DNA of 32,993 nucleotides from Candidatus Pacearchaeota archaeon (GCA_017609755.1 JAFCDI010000006.1:1-32993); one strand, 5' to 3'; positions 8,761 to 16,205 are shown, counted from the stretch's first letter. Numbers and translations: made by a program. The notes: generated from the letters alone by a model not told the origin.

Positions 8761-11700
8761 TTATTTAACTAAATATTCAGACAAGATAACTTCCTTAGGT
8801 CCAGATGTATCTGCCGAGTTAATAGGATTCTTCTTAAAATATTCTTCTGGGACATTCATTTTAATCTTAGCCAATATCTTTAAGGGATTAATCTCTTTTC
8901 TAACTCCATTCCATGTTTTCTTCACTGTGGGTTTTGCCATGCCCCCATCAATTAGCAATTGAACTATATCTTGAAGATAATCTTTGTCTTCATCTGTAAA
9001 TTCTGGGCTTCTCCATATTGCCTTAATCTTTTTGACAAGTCGAAAATCATTACTTCTTCCCCTTCCACCCACATTAATCTCTTCAATATCAAAAACAGCG
9101 TCAAAAGCCTCTTTATTTTTTTCAAGATAATTATAAAACTTCTTATCTAAATGTTGAGGTTTTGTTTTTTCTTCACACTCAAAAATATTAACTGCTTCAG
9201 CCAAATCAAGTTCTTCTGGAACTTTATTTCCATCAACAATAAAGATTTTCCTTAACTTCCCCTTCTTGAAAAAAGTAATCATAGAATTTCCTCTCTCTGC
9301 AAATTTCTTTGAAGTTCTGGATTTTTTAGGCAATTTTTTTATTTTATTGTATAAATCTGGATCCTTATCTCTAATTTCTCTAAGTTTAATTAAATATTTC
9401 AATTCAACATCTTCAGATTCTTCCTCATCTCCAATTAATATTTTTTTAGAATTTAATTTAACAAACAAATCATGAGATTTGATTTCTTCATCAGTCAAGA
9501 TTTTTGCGTCATTCCCTAGCATTTCAATAAAAGCATTTATTTTGTATTCTGCAGCTTCCTTTAACTTTAAAGGGTCATTAATAGGTCCTGCAGGAAAGAA
9601 ATTATAGGTATAAATTTTTTCATGTTTAGAATCGACTCTATTTATTCTTCCAACTCTCTGCATCATTCTAGTTGGATTCCAAGGAATATCATAATTGATC
9701 ACCACATTTGAATTATGTAAATTAATACCTTCAGATAATATATCTGTTGTAATTAAAATACGAATAGTATCTTTTTTTCCTTTTCTTAAATCAAAATTTT
9801 CAATAATTTCTTTCTTAAGTAAATTATTAGAATGGCTTGAGAATGCTCTTACTTTATTCTTCATAGAGGAGGATAATTTTTCCTCTAAATATTCTGCTGT
9901 TTCCCTGGATTCTGTAAAAACAATTACTTTATTTTTTTTAAGAATAGAATCTTTTGACAGTCTTCTTTCAAATTCTTCTAATTTTGGATCATAATTGATA
10001 TCTTTCCACATATTTTGGACCTTATTTAAGGTTTTGAGATCACTTTTTAATTCCTTAATAAATTCTTCATTGAAATCTCCAGAAACATACTCTTTTGCTT
10101 TTTCATTATCAATTAATTCTTGGATAGATTCAAAATCTTCATTGTCTAAATGTTCTAAGATTTTACTAATATATTTTTTGCTAAGATAAACTTTTCCTTT
10201 ATCATAGGCTTCAATAAATTTCTCATGTGATTGAATAAATCTTCCTATGGTTTTTTTAAATGCAAAAAAACTACTTTCTAATCTTTTAAGTAAAACTCCT
10301 TTCATAAATGCGCCCATATTTCTCTGAGAACCTTTTTCTAAGTTAGAAAGTTGTTTTTGATTAATAAGGTATAAAAGAGGAGTATATCTAGCATAGGAAA
10401 ACTTATTAATAATTAAGTCTAAAGTTTTATTAAATATCTTATCTAATTCCTTATCAAAACAATATATAATTGGTTCTGGATCAACAACCTCTGGAAATTT
10501 TAGATTTTGTTGCTTTAAGTCGTCTTCATAATATTTTACAATACTGCTTCTTGTTCTTCTCACCATCAAATATTTTAAAATTTTCTCTCTGATCTCATTT
10601 GCATTTTCTTTAACAATTTCTAAGTATTTATCTTTATGTTCTAATCTATCAAGTCCTTTTAATCTTGATTGTAATTTTTTAAAAAAACCTTCAAGGTCTT
10701 TAACTTCTGGATTTGGTAGAGTAGACTTTCTAGAATTTTGAAATAACTTGATCTGCGAAAGCAAATCAATAGGGGTATTATTCAAAGGTGTTGCCGAGAC
10801 TAAAATAACCCTTTTACCCTTACAAATCCTAAATAAATCCTCATATCTTTCAGTAGTTTCATTTCTAAAACCATGAGATTCGTCGATTATAACAGTTTTA
10901 TATCTTTCAAGATCTTCACTACTAATTTTACCTACCATCCCCCTTGAAAGAAATTTCCTTCTTCTTATTCCAAAATCATCAAATGCACGATTCCATGAAC
11001 CTGGATTTTCTTCATCAAGTAATACTGGTGAAGCAATAACAAGAGTTCCTGCAGAAGCCCCATCCATAAACTCCAATTTTTTTGCTAACATTGTAGCAAT
11101 ATATGTCTTCCCAAGACCAACCACATCTGAAAGAAAAACACCACCATACTCCAATAATTTAGCTCTTGCATCTTTAACAGCATCTACCTGATATTTTAAA
11201 TTCATAAACCTTTCAGGTTTAAAACCATCTTCTTCTAATTGTTCTAAATCTTCATCAACCCGCTCTTTTAGATATTCATAAATAAACTTAAGAAATAAAT
11301 AATAAGGAGAAATTTCATTATTCATCCATGTTTTTGTCTTAATAGTCTGAACATATTTTTCTGAAACTTCTATAGAAGATTCCCATAGATTATTAAAAAA
11401 ATTTAATGCCCATTCATAATCTTCTTTTCTTTTTTCGACTTTATTAATTTCATTTTCCCTGTTTAACCCTGCATCAGTTAAATTACTTGAACCAGTAATA
11501 ACTCTACCTTCATCTCCAAATCCTCCCCCCTTTGAAGTGAAAATATAAATTTTTCCATGCATATCTTGATTTGGAGAAGCATGAATTTTTAATTTACCTG
11601 ATTTAATCCATTCAATAAACTTCTTTGTTCCTTCTTCAACATCAAAGGTATCTTTAGAATTCTCATACTCATTAACAATCTTCTTTTCTAACTCTTCTTT

Positions 11701-11961
11701 AAGTTCTGAGGAAGAATCTTTTAATTCAAATTGATTTTCTCTTGTAGAACTAAGCATATCAAATGTTTGTTGATTTGTATTTATACCCACTAAAATTCTT
11801 ATTTTTTCAACATCTTCTAACCCTTTATATATCCTAAAAAATCCACTTGCATAAAAATATCCTACTAAACAATCAAAAAATTTAGTATTTTTCATTAAAA
11901 TTTTAAAATGATTCTCTAAAGTGTCTTCGCCTTTATTTGTAATAAATGTTGTATCTACCAT
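8761..11961 (-). CDS. PLD nuclease fused to SNF2-family helicase
   Basis: This 1066-residue fusion is the first gene of its operon. The N-terminal 200 residues form a phospholipase-D-type nuclease domain with H135 and K137 in MHGKIYIF, then N160 in GSSNLTDAGL and E171. A single HxK copy implies dimerisation to build the active site. A superfamily 2 helicase of SNF2 type follows: DVVGLGKTYIA near 283, DESH near 361, SATPLNN near 390 and the C-terminal lobe with PTRMMQRVGRINRV near 770. About 240 residues lie beyond the motor. DISARM carries SNF2 helicase and PLD nuclease functions on separate proteins; here they are fused and paired with an Eco57I methylase, so a related but distinct restriction system is likely. 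No DUF1998 gene is present. Confidence 0.88.
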   Translation of the reverse strand: MVDTTFITNKGEDTLENHFKILMKNTKFFDCLVGYFYASGFFRIYKGLEDVEKIRILVGINTNQQTFDMLSSTRENQFELKDSSSELKEELEKKIVNEYENSKDTFDVEEGTKKFIEWIKSGKLKIHASPNQDMHGKIYIFTSKGGGFGDEGRVITGSSNLTDAGLNRENEINKVEKRKEDYEWALNFFNNLWESSIEVSEKYVQTIKTKTWMNNEISPYYLFLKFIYEYLKERVDEDLEQLEEDGFKPERFMNLKYQVDAVKDARAKLLEYGGVFLSDVVGLGKTYIATMLAKKLEFMDGASAGTLVIASPVLLDEENPGSWNRAFDDFGIRRRKFLSRGMVGKISSEDLERYKTVIIDESHGFRNETTERYEDLFRICKGKRVILVSATPLNNTPIDLLSQIKLFQNSRKSTLPNPEVKDLEGFFKKLQSRLKGLDRLEHKDKYLEIVKENANEIREKILKYLMVRRTRSSIVKYYEDDLKQQNLKFPEVVDPEPIIYCFDKELDKIFNKTLDLIINKFSYARYTPLLYLINQKQLSNLEKGSQRNMGAFMKGVLLKRLESSFFAFKKTIGRFIQSHEKFIEAYDKGKVYLSKKYISKILEHLDNEDFESIQELIDNEKAKEYVSGDFNEEFIKELKSDLKTLNKVQNMWKDINYDPKLEEFERRLSKDSILKKNKVIVFTESRETAEYLEEKLSSSMKNKVRAFSSHSNNLLKKEIIENFDLRKGKKDTIRILITTDILSEGINLHNSNVVINYDIPWNPTRMMQRVGRINRVDSKHEKIYTYNFFPAGPINDPLKLKEAAEYKINAFIEMLGNDAKILTDEEIKSHDLFVKLNSKKILIGDEEESEDVELKYLIKLREIRDKDPDLYNKIKKLPKKSRTSKKFAERGNSMITFFKKGKLRKIFIVDGNKVPEELDLAEAVNIFECEEKTKPQHLDKKFYNYLEKNKEAFDAVFDIEEINVGGRGRSNDFRLVKKIKAIWRSPEFTDEDKDYLQDIVQLLIDGGMAKPTVKKTWNGVRKEINPLKILAKIKMNVPEEYFKKNPINSADTSGPKEVILSEYLVK

Positions 11962-11975
11962 AGAAATAGAATAAA

Positions 11976-11991
11976 ATCCTTATATAAAAAG
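11976..11991 (-). promoter_or_regulatory. TATA box of the helicase/methylase operon
   Basis: On the minus strand TTTTTATATAAGG lies with its centre about 24 nt before ATG 11961, a strong archaeal TATA box giving a leaderless transcript. It is the only evident promoter for the four-gene operon, because later genes are 20 nt or less apart or overlap. Confidence 0.7.
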
Positions 11992-12177
11992 CTAACCCTT
12001 TTTTAAGAAATTTTGTTAAAAATAATCAAAAACTTTTAAAACTCCTGAATTTTGGTAAATATGGTAAATTCCCTTTGTAAACACAGCCCCCTTGGTTGTT
12101 GTTTTAAGCCAATTTGGTGCGTTTTTGGTGTTTTTCGTGCTATTCTATGCTTTTTTTAGCAATTTTGCTGTTTTATT
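11992..12177. other. Intergenic stretch without a gene
   Basis: No gene is evident between the helicase promoter and the 49-residue ORF. It holds two copies of TGGTAAAT (12053-12060 and 12062-12069) and a short hairpin AGCAATTTTGCT (12158-12169). It may be a 3' untranslated region and a remnant of exchanged cargo. Confidence 0.4.
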
Positions 12178-12327
12178 TTAGTGATTTTTTATTTCCTTTG
12201 CTTTCATAACAACTTCAAGTTGCTTTGCGTTTGGAACTCCACTTGGACTGAATGCTGTGCCCCCGCCTAAGCCTGCTCCTGTTGGTTGGAAACCTTCAAG
12301 AATATAGCTTGGCATTGCTGCTTGCAT
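12178..12327 (-). CDS. Small 49-residue protein, unrecognised
   Basis: This 49-codon ORF begins 4 nt after the stop of the winged-helix gene, with TAGGAAA just before its ATG, so it would be translated from the same mRNA. Its base composition is richer in G and C than its surroundings. The N-terminal half is rich in glycine, alanine and proline (for example GAGLGGGTAFSPSGVP), and the C-terminal half is a short charged helix. It could be a real small protein or the truncated start of a longer gene lost when the defence operon was inserted next to it. I recognise no family. Confidence 0.45.
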   Translation of the reverse strand: MQAAMPSYILEGFQPTGAGLGGGTAFSPSGVPNAKQLEVVMKAKEIKNH

Positions 12328-12331
12328 TTTC

Positions 12332-13192
12332 CTAAATCGTATCCTGTGAGAGTAAAGATTTTATAAATTCCATTACTTTTCTAAATTCTTTATCACTAAT
12401 TTTTGTTATCAAATCTCTCAATTTAAAAATTCGTTTAATTTTATCAACAGCGTCGATACCTTTTTCTTCCCACTCTCCACCTACCCCATAACTATCCTCA
12501 ACACACTTATGTTTAAGCCCTAATTTAATTGCTTCTACAGCTATCGGTTCTCTTAACCAGGAAACTTCGCAATAGTTCTGGAAACCAATTGTTGTTGGAT
12601 CACCTATCTTAAGACCAGGATATTTTGTTTCAAGCAAAGTTTTTTTCTCAAGAAATTTCTCAATATTAATCATTTCAGCTATATGGGGGTCGTCTGCTAT
12701 TGTTCTAAAGAAAAAATAGGCCTTACATTGTTTATTAGTCTTATGAAATTTTACTGTAGCATCAATATACGCTAATTTATACCCTATCCAATTCTTAGGA
12801 ATATATTCTATCCACCCATCACTTTTTGTGATTTTTTCTAAAAATACTTTTGGTAATTCGTTCACTAAACATTCAATAACATAGGCGTGACAAGAAAATA
12901 AATTTTTTTGAATTTTTCCTTTTTTGTATGCTTTTAAAATCAATTCTATTTCTCTTCTTCGTTCAGGAATTATCCTATAAATAAATATTTCCTTAGGAAC
13001 ATAATATAATAATCCAAAACGCCTCAATTTTTTAAGAATTTTAGAAACGCCCCCTAAAGTTAATGCAGTTTTTTTAACTAATTCTTTTTGTCCGAGACCA
13101 TATTCATAAATATAAAGTTTCTTTAAAACTTCCATATCTCCTTTATTAAACTTTAATTTATCTAAACTAAAACCAGATTTTTCCTTAGGCAT
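12332..13192 (-). CDS. Winged-helix protein of the element's regulatory module
   Basis: I place the start at ATG 13192 (MPKEKSGF), giving 286 residues. The longer frame to 13297 is covered by the 57-residue gene, whose stop overlaps this start by 8 nt. Residues about 15-75 form a winged helix: FNKGDMEVLKKLYIYEYG, QKELVKKTALTLGGVSKILKKL as helices 2 and 3, then RRFGLLYYVPKEIFIYRI as the wing. The remaining 200 residues look alpha/beta with several aromatic clusters and match nothing I recognise. The gene lies in a run of small overlapping genes led by two ribbon-helix-helix proteins. A transcription factor or an unusual plasmid/virus replication protein are both possible. I cannot choose between them from sequence alone. 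Confidence 0.65.
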   Translation of the reverse strand: MPKEKSGFSLDKLKFNKGDMEVLKKLYIYEYGLGQKELVKKTALTLGGVSKILKKLRRFGLLYYVPKEIFIYRIIPERRREIELILKAYKKGKIQKNLFSCHAYVIECLVNELPKVFLEKITKSDGWIEYIPKNWIGYKLAYIDATVKFHKTNKQCKAYFFFRTIADDPHIAEMINIEKFLEKKTLLETKYPGLKIGDPTTIGFQNYCEVSWLREPIAVEAIKLGLKHKCVEDSYGVGGEWEEKGIDAVDKIKRIFKLRDLITKISDKEFRKVMEFIKSLLSQDTI

Positions 13193-13358
13193 TTCCACCC
13201 CCAATCTCTTTAATAAAGATAATATTTGTCTTATTGATTCGGAAACAGTTACCATCTTCTGTTCTAAAAGAAATAAAGAGATCATCCTCTCCAACAATCA
13301 TCCCCCATAATAATTTTGTCTTTCCACTATCTTCGTATACAAGCTTAGTTTTTCCCAT
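13185..13358 (-). CDS. 57-residue conserved-looking small protein
   Basis: This short gene is strongly supported by its context. AGGAGG lies about 7 nt before ATG 13358, one of the best ribosome-binding sites in the window. It overlaps the upstream ribbon-helix-helix gene by 14 nt and the downstream winged-helix gene by 8 nt. The sequence alternates beta-strand-like segments (KLLWGMIVGEDDLFISF, then NIIFIKEIGG) with polar turns, like a small beta-barrel or Sm-like fold. That fold is a guess from pattern only. It belongs to the operon that starts at 13682. I recognise no family. Confidence 0.65.
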   Translation of the reverse strand: MGKTKLVYEDSGKTKLLWGMIVGEDDLFISFRTEDGNCFRINKTNIIFIKEIGGGNA

Positions 13359-13545
13359 TCTTATCTCCTCCTAAAACTTTTTTATGAATATCTTGAATCA
13401 GTTTAAGCATCACAAGATCCTCTTTTAACATCAAATCCCTAACAAACTGAGAAAGAGTTTTATATCCTGCGTGATCCTTTCTCAACAAAACTCTATCATA
13501 CTGCCTTTCAGTCAATCTAACCTGGACTACTCTATTTCTGCACAT
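13345..13545 (-). CDS. Ribbon-helix-helix protein (second of pair)
   Basis: This 66-residue protein fits a ribbon-helix-helix DNA-binding domain of CopG/MobC type. The strand VVQVRLTERQYD is followed by helix A (DRVLLRKDHAGY) and helix B (TLSQFVRDLMLKED), with the usual turn and conserved S-x-F-V-R-D pattern. A charged tail follows. It overlaps the upstream 51-residue gene by 19 nt and the downstream 57-residue gene by 14 nt. Proteins of this kind in plasmids and viruses repress their own operon or help nick DNA in transfer. With no relaxase in the window, transcriptional repression is more likely. The palindrome at 13714-13728 is a natural target. Confidence 0.75.
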   Translation of the reverse strand: MCRNRVVQVRLTERQYDRVLLRKDHAGYKTLSQFVRDLMLKEDLVMLKLIQDIHKKVLGGDKNGKN

Positions 13546-13682
13546 CTTAACTTATCCTCTAAAGAATCTAAATGCTGACAAACAATGCTTCTCAAAAAAG
13601 CGCTAATAGAAATATGGTTCTCCTTACAAAGCTCTATTAATCTCTTTCCTTCTTCCTCCTTAAGTATAGTTTGCACACGCAT
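13527..13682 (-). CDS. Ribbon-helix-helix protein (first of pair)
   Basis: A 51-codon ORF leads the minus-strand module. It encodes a second ribbon-helix-helix domain: strand MRVQTILKEEE, helix A (GKRLIELCKENH) and helix B (SISAFLRSIVCQHL) with the S-x-F-L-R pattern. ATG 13682 is used here. A GTG two codons later is possible, and would sit 22 nt from the centre of a TATA-like TTTATA at 13695-13700, a better leaderless spacing. It overlaps the next gene by 19 nt. Two tandem ribbon-helix-helix genes suggest either a heterodimer or two repressors with separate sites. It diverges from the AbrB-like gene across the 15-bp palindrome. Confidence 0.7.
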   Translation of the reverse strand: MRVQTILKEEEGKRLIELCKENHISISAFLRSIVCQHLDSLEDKLRCAEIE

Positions 13683-13713
13683 AGTATATCATAGTATAAA
13701 TTGTTTTTACAAA

Positions 13714-13728
13714 TTTGCAGTCTGCAAA
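13714..13728. promoter_or_regulatory. Perfect palindrome between divergent promoters (probable operator)
   Basis: TTTGCAG and CTGCAAA are perfect 7-bp inverted arms around a single T. The site lies 8 nt before the TATA box of the AbrB-like gene and about 14 nt from the TATA-like sequence of the ribbon-helix-helix operon. A repressor bound here could control both directions. The nearest candidate binders are the two ribbon-helix-helix proteins and the AbrB-like protein. Confidence 0.6.
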
Positions 13729-13735
13729 ATAAAGA

Positions 13736-13743
13736 TTTATATA
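13736..13743 (+). promoter_or_regulatory. TATA box of the AbrB-like gene
   Basis: TTTATATA is centred about 26 nt before ATG 13766, which predicts a leaderless mRNA. Confidence 0.65.
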
Positions 13744-13765
13744 GTAGGCTTGACTAAAGAATAGT

Positions 13766-14347
13766 ATGGTTAAGGATAAATATGCAATTAGAAAAAAAAT
13801 AATATTAAGTTCAAGAAACTACAGATTAGATATTCCTACACTAATAATGAAAGGTATGGGGTGGTCTTCTGACGAAGTTGAGATAATCCCAAACCCAGAC
13901 GAAAATATTATCACTCTAAAAAACCCTTCAAAGAAAGCTGCAGGTTTCACTGGATTTCGCTTAAATGTGCAAGATGCAAAATGGGAAAAGAATAAGAAAA
14001 AATATCAAAGAAACCTTTCAAAAAATTTATCGCCAGAAGGAAGAAAAATTTTACATTCAACTGATTGGAAAAATGTAGAAGATGGAGGATATTGTATCAT
14101 CAGAAATGGTTTTGATTTCATTAAGGGATTAAATAATTTAATTAAAAAAGGTCCAAAAGAATTAAGAGATGTACACAAATCTATGAAAGAAACCCATGTT
14201 TGGTATCTTAAAGAACTGTTAAAATATCTTGAAAAAAAGAAAGTCAAAAAACCCAAATGGTTTTGGAAATATGAAAAAGAATTGATAGGCAAGGAAGAAC
14301 AAGAAAAAAGATTAAAAAACTTAAAAAAAACCACCAAAAACCCCTAA
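13766..14347 (+). CDS. AbrB-like N-terminal domain protein, basic C-terminus
   Basis: This 193-residue protein begins with a segment resembling an AbrB/SpoVT swapped-hairpin DNA-binding domain: RKKIILSSRNYRLDIPTLIM, then GMGWSSDEVEIIPNPDENII, matching the family's strand, IP, GW and strand pattern. Residues 75-193 are very rich in lysine with long predicted helices and no known motif. The gene diverges from the ribbon-helix-helix operon and is the last gene before the right junction. A role in regulating the element or in DNA packaging is plausible but unproven. Its stop at 14347 leaves 160 nt before the TctA gene. That gap has a TATAAAA at 14409-14415, which could drive the TctA gene, and no convincing ORF. 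Confidence 0.55.
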   Translation: MVKDKYAIRKKIILSSRNYRLDIPTLIMKGMGWSSDEVEIIPNPDENIITLKNPSKKAAGFTGFRLNVQDAKWEKNKKKYQRNLSKNLSPEGRKILHSTDWKNVEDGGYCIIRNGFDFIKGLNNLIKKGPKELRDVHKSMKETHVWYLKELLKYLEKKKVKKPKWFWKYEKELIGKEEQEKRLKNLKKTTKNP

Positions 14348-14557
14348 ATCCTCTCAAAATTAGTCCAGGAATCCACCTTATGTAACAACATTTAAAAAAG
14401 CCAGCGTCTATAAAATGGTAGAAAGAGCAACCAATAACCACAAAAGAAAAGTCAGATTTGGTAGCCAACAAATTAAGCAAAAAAAGATAGGCTGGAGGTC
14501 CTGAAACCCATGTTATTAGCCCTTTTAGCCGCTCTATTGCTTGGTGTGGCTTCCGGG

Positions 14558-14577
14558 ACTATTACAGGTTTAATTCC
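14558..14577. other. Predicted attR junction
   Basis: The core ACAGGT is at 14564-14569, codons 19-20 of the TctA gene. Joining the element half here (from 14558) to the element half at the left junction (115-120) gives a predicted attP, an imperfect 18-bp palindrome (AC..TTAC....GTAA..GT). Its centre lies between the A and G of ACA/GGT, nearly the same point as in the predicted attB. Confidence 0.6.
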
Positions 14578-14677
14578 TGGAATTCATATAAATCTCATAG
14601 GTGTTTTTTTAATTTCACTGACAGCTTCTTTTCTCTCTTTTATAAATCCTATTTATTTTGTAGTTTTTATTGTTTCA

Positions 14678-14691
14678 ATGGCTAATGGCTA
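14678..14691 (+). repeat. 7-bp tandem duplication breaking the TctA gene
   Basis: ATGGCTA occurs twice in direct succession (14678-14684 and 14685-14691). Removing one copy joins IVSMA to ITHTFIDFIPSIFLG in one frame, as the family expects. Confidence 0.9.
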
Positions 14692-15743
14692 TAACTCACA
14701 CTTTTATTGATTTTATTCCTTCAATTTTTCTTGGATGTCCAGATACAGAAACAGAACTTTCTATTTTACCAGGACATGAACTATTAAAAAAAGGAAGAGG
14801 ATATGAAGCAATAACTCTAACAGCTTATGGAAGTTTAGCAGCAATATTTGTTTTATTATTAATAGCTCTTCCAATAACTGCTTTTTTAGAAAAATTTTAT
14901 GATTTTATAAAAATATTAATTCCTGGTTTGCTGATTTTAGCTTCATTTTTTCTTATTTCTTCTGAAAAAAAGAAAATAAATGCTCTAATTGTTTTTCTTT
15001 TAACAGGAATTTTAGGTTTTTTAGTATTAAATTTAGAAATAAAAGAACCTCTTCTACCTTTATTAACTGGTTTATTTGGAAGTTCTATGCTAATAATAAG
15101 TATTAGAGATAAAATTTCAATTCCAAAACAAAAAATATCAAAATCCAAAATAAAATTATTTCAGCCTCTTTTAGGTGCTACTTTTGCCTCTCCACTTTGT
15201 AGTTTTTTGCCTGGATTAGGAAGTGGACAAGCAGCAATAATTGGAAATACTTTTTTCAAGATTCTTTTTTCAAAAACTTCTCAAGCTAGAGATAAAGATG
15301 CAAATAGAAAAAACTTTCTAATTTTACTAGGAGCAACAAACACTTTAGTGATGGGAGTCTCGTTTCTAGCTTTATATGCAATTGCAAGAACAAGAACAGG
15401 AGCAACAGTAGCTATCTCTCAAATTATAGGAATTATGTCTAAAGAAATTTTAATACTTTCACTAGCAATTATTTTAATTTCAGGAATTGCCTCTTTTTTT
15501 CTAACTCTAAAATTAGCAAAATTTCTTTCAAAGAAAATCTCTAAAATAAATTACTCTCTACTTTGTGAATTAACATTAATTGTTTTAATTCTAATTGTTT
15601 TTCTGGTTTCAGGATTCTGGGGATTGTTAGTTTTAGCAGCCTCAACAATTTTAGGAATTTATTGTATTTCTCTTGGAGTTCGTAGAACAAATATGATGGG
15701 CTGCTTGCTTCTTCCAGTACTTATTTTATATCTTTTCTAGAAA

Positions 15744-16127
15744 TCACTTAAATTTCTTAACTACTCGAATATTCTTTCCTTTATCATGAACTCCTAATCC
15801 AATTGACTTATTTACTCCAATTATTTTATGTTTTGGAAACAATTTTTTTAGATTATAAACTCCTGCTTCACAAGCCAAAACAACCTGAACCTTTCCATGA
15901 AGTTGAGCTTTATTTAACAAAGAATAATCACAAGGAGTTCCAATTAAATCTCTATCTACAATCTTAAAACCATCTTTTTCTAGTTTATCTGCAAGCTCAT
16001 TCATTTTAGCTTCTCCTCCTGCATTACATAATCTAGCACAAGCATTACAAGAAATAACTCCTATTTCATCAGATTTTTTTAATTGGGATTTTATCCTTGA
16101 ATATGGAAGACTTTTTTGAACTATCAT
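15744..16127 (-). CDS. Cysteine-rich protein like the MTHFR C-terminal domain
   Basis: This 127-residue protein resembles the stand-alone C-terminal domain of methylenetetrahydrofolate reductase (MTHFR_C, PF12225-like). It has CNACARLC (C27, C30, C34) followed by GGEAKMNELADKL, then TPCDYSLL (C66) and VVLACEAGVYNL (C86). The cysteines are likely to bind zinc or an Fe-S cluster. In other organisms this domain works with MetF-type reductases and electron-transfer proteins, but none is seen here. It converges on the TctA gene with a 3-nt gap and diverges from the CYTH gene. The exact role in this small genome is unknown. A redox or metal-binding function is the safest statement. Confidence 0.7.
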   Translation of the reverse strand: MIVQKSLPYSRIKSQLKKSDEIGVISCNACARLCNAGGEAKMNELADKLEKDGFKIVDRDLIGTPCDYSLLNKAQLHGKVQVVLACEAGVYNLKKLFPKHKIIGVNKSIGLGVHDKGKNIRVVKKFK

Positions 16128-16162
16128 TTTTTCTCTTTTATAAAAATTAAAGACAAGATAGT

Positions 16163-16170
16163 TTTATATA
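16163..16170 (+). promoter_or_regulatory. TATA box of the CYTH/acs operon
   Basis: TTTATATA is centred about 40 nt before ATG 16206, giving a short leader that contains GAGG (16199-16202) as a ribosome-binding site. The sequence is nearly palindromic and may also serve the divergent cysteine-rich gene. Confidence 0.5.
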
Positions 16171-16205
16171 TCTTGCTCTTTTTCTTATACCAAAAAAAGA
16201 GGAAA

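Larger units (their letters stand above)
109..14563 (+). mobile_element. Integrated 14.5-kb element carrying two defence cassettes
   Basis: The proposed element lies between two ACAGGT cores (109-114 and 14564-14569) that fall at the same codons, 19-20, of duplicated TctA N-termini. A tyrosine recombinase gene sits next to the left junction and reads inward. The cargo is an ABC-three-component system and a helicase/methylase/nuclease operon. The right end holds ribbon-helix-helix and winged-helix regulators typical of archaeal plasmids and viruses. No recognisable capsid, relaxase or classical replication initiator was seen, so transfer and replication mechanisms are unknown. The ends are inferred from sequence and have not been compared with an empty site. 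Confidence 0.7.
14510..15740 (+). pseudogene. TctA-family (DUF112-like) membrane protein, frameshifted, with swapped N-terminus
   Basis: Two frames together encode a polytopic membrane protein of the TctA family (archaeal COG1784-like), including LIPGIHIN near the start, TFIDFIPSIFLG with PDTETELSILPGH, and a second FLPGLGSGQAA repeat. The first frame (14510-14710) and the second (in frame to 15740) are broken by a perfect 7-bp tandem duplication at 14678-14691. Removing one copy restores a single 407-residue protein. The start has a good GGAGGT at 14494-14499. The first 20 codons are far richer in G and C (28 of 60) than the rest and come from the element; the host's own start is stranded at 55. 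The transported substrate is unknown. It may be dead, phase-variable or an assembly error. Confidence 0.8.

Noticed and set aside
8761-11961. Complete DISARM system
   Set aside because: No DUF1998 (DrmB) or DrmA helicase gene is present, and the PLD and SNF2 domains are fused.
12158-12169. Hairpin AGCAATTTTGCT as a terminator
   Set aside because: The stem is 5 bp with a 2-nt loop, and no T-run follows in the direction of the upstream minus-strand genes.
13193-13297. Longer start (13297) for the winged-helix protein
   Set aside because: The extra N-terminal residues lie over the 57-residue gene, which has a much better ribosome-binding site; ATG 13192 gives the usual overlapping-gene layout.
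14415-14504. A 29-codon ORF between the AbrB-like gene and the TctA gene
   Set aside because: It has no ribosome-binding site, begins inside a TATAAAA-like sequence and has no recognisable features. It may be a remnant, but coding is not supported.
14670-15740. Second TctA frame as an independent gene starting at 14670
   Set aside because: Its first residues come from out-of-frame reading before the duplication. The family motif crosses the two frames, so it is one broken gene.
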